Below are positions 11,890 to 12,129 of a stretch of DNA of 12,129 nucleotides, one piece after another (the first letter of the stretch is position 1; each line of letters opens with the position of its first letter). The stretch spans positions 1-12,129 of the forward strand of contig JAFWRA010000254.1 of NCBI GenBank assembly GCA_017508895.1, written 5' to 3'. The stretch is from Bacteroidales bacterium (lineage in GTDB: Bacteria > Bacteroidota > Bacteroidia > Bacteroidales > F082). The notes below the pieces were generated by a model. The model was not told the DNA's origin, ran no database searches, and worked only from the letters and a program-made list of their open reading frames with translations. The position numbers and the translations under genes are program-made.

Positions 11890-12129
11890 TTATTCGCCTT
11901 TCTGGGCTTTCTCTTGCTTCTCAAGGTTTTCCTTCAAGCCAGCGAGGACTTCGAGGTCGCCGAGGGTGCTGTGCTCAATGTTGTCATTGATTTCTTTCAC
12001 AGTGCGCTTGGCTTGTTTGGCGGCCTTTTCGGCTGCCTTTTCCTCTACGCTCTTGGCAGGAGCTTCCTTCTCTTCCTCTACCTTAGGCAGGGCGAGGATG
12101 ATCTTCTTGCTTTCCTTGTTGAACTCAAG
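11890..12129 (-). CDS. rpsA: 30S ribosomal protein S1, C-terminal 79 residues (runs off right edge)
   Basis: An open frame without a start, entering from the right edge and ending at TAA (11890-11892). It begins LEFNKESKKIILALPKVEEE, which looks like the end of the last S1/OB-fold repeat (final beta strand), then an Ala/Lys/Glu-rich linker (about residues 20-45), and ends with STLGDLEVLAGLKENLEKQE, a helix typical of the C-terminal tail of Bacteroidota S1. S1 binds mRNA leaders and delivers them to the 30S subunit, and is especially relevant in Bacteroidota, where Shine-Dalgarno use is low. The strong terminator that follows, and the separate promoter of the next gene, indicate that it ends its own transcription unit. 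An unrelated S1-domain RNA-binding protein is a less likely alternative, because the OB folds themselves lie outside the window. Confidence 0.8.
   Translation of the reverse strand, partial: LEFNKESKKIILALPKVEEEKEAPAKSVEEKAAEKAAKQAKRTVKEINDNIEHSTLGDLEVLAGLKENLEKQEKAQKGE

Overview
The window looks like a chromosomal segment of a Bacteroidota (Bacteroidales-type) bacterium. Three things suggest this: promoters of the TAnnTTTG / TTTG type, start codons with A/C-rich leaders and no Shine-Dalgarno motif, and gene content (a TPR-like lipoprotein, a BspA-type LRR giant with Bacteroidales surface modules, and a DRTGG / GHKL ATPase / [FeFe]-hydrogenase-like cluster). Taxonomy is inferred from these traits only.

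Layout. Positions 1-331 (minus) hold the N-terminal part of a lipoprotein that runs off the left edge. Positions 408-2177 (minus) encode a complete long-chain acyl-CoA ligase with its own promoter. A 469-bp gap (2178-2646) separates it from a divergent plus-strand operon. The gap carries dispersed palindromic-type repeats, short inverted repeats and a candidate promoter. The operon at 2647-4977 encodes a DRTGG-domain protein, an RsbW-like GHKL ATPase, and a three-[4Fe-4S]-motif, H-cluster-type [FeFe]-hydrogenase-like protein. That protein keeps the four H-cluster cysteines but lacks the proton-relay cysteine, so a sensory or regulatory role is more likely than bulk H2 turnover. The operon ends at a bidirectional hairpin terminator (5005-5028).

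Over half of the window (5062-11700, minus) is one 2212-residue exported protein. It has a signal peptide, two large blocks of 24-residue BspA/TpLRR (LRR_5) repeats that look like a duplicated half-protein, two InlB-B-like modules, two copies of a ~170-residue module I cannot name, an Fn3 domain apparently split by an inserted anchor-J/cleaved-adhesin-like domain, a second such domain, and a C-terminal beta module with no visible T9SS sorting tail. A near copy of the downstream terminator (11839-11864) lies on its other side, so the gene sits between two ~32-bp direct repeats. The right edge (11890-12129, minus) is the C-terminal tail of what is most likely ribosomal protein S1.

How the genes relate. 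The plus-strand trio is the only group that looks functionally coupled: a redox or H2-responsive iron-sulfur protein encoded with a partner-switching-type ATPase and a ligand-binding-type small domain. The ligase, the lipoprotein, the giant adhesin and S1 appear to be independent transcription units. The most interesting material is the putative sensory hydrogenase cluster, the nested and duplicated architecture of the giant protein, and the repeated terminators bracketing it.
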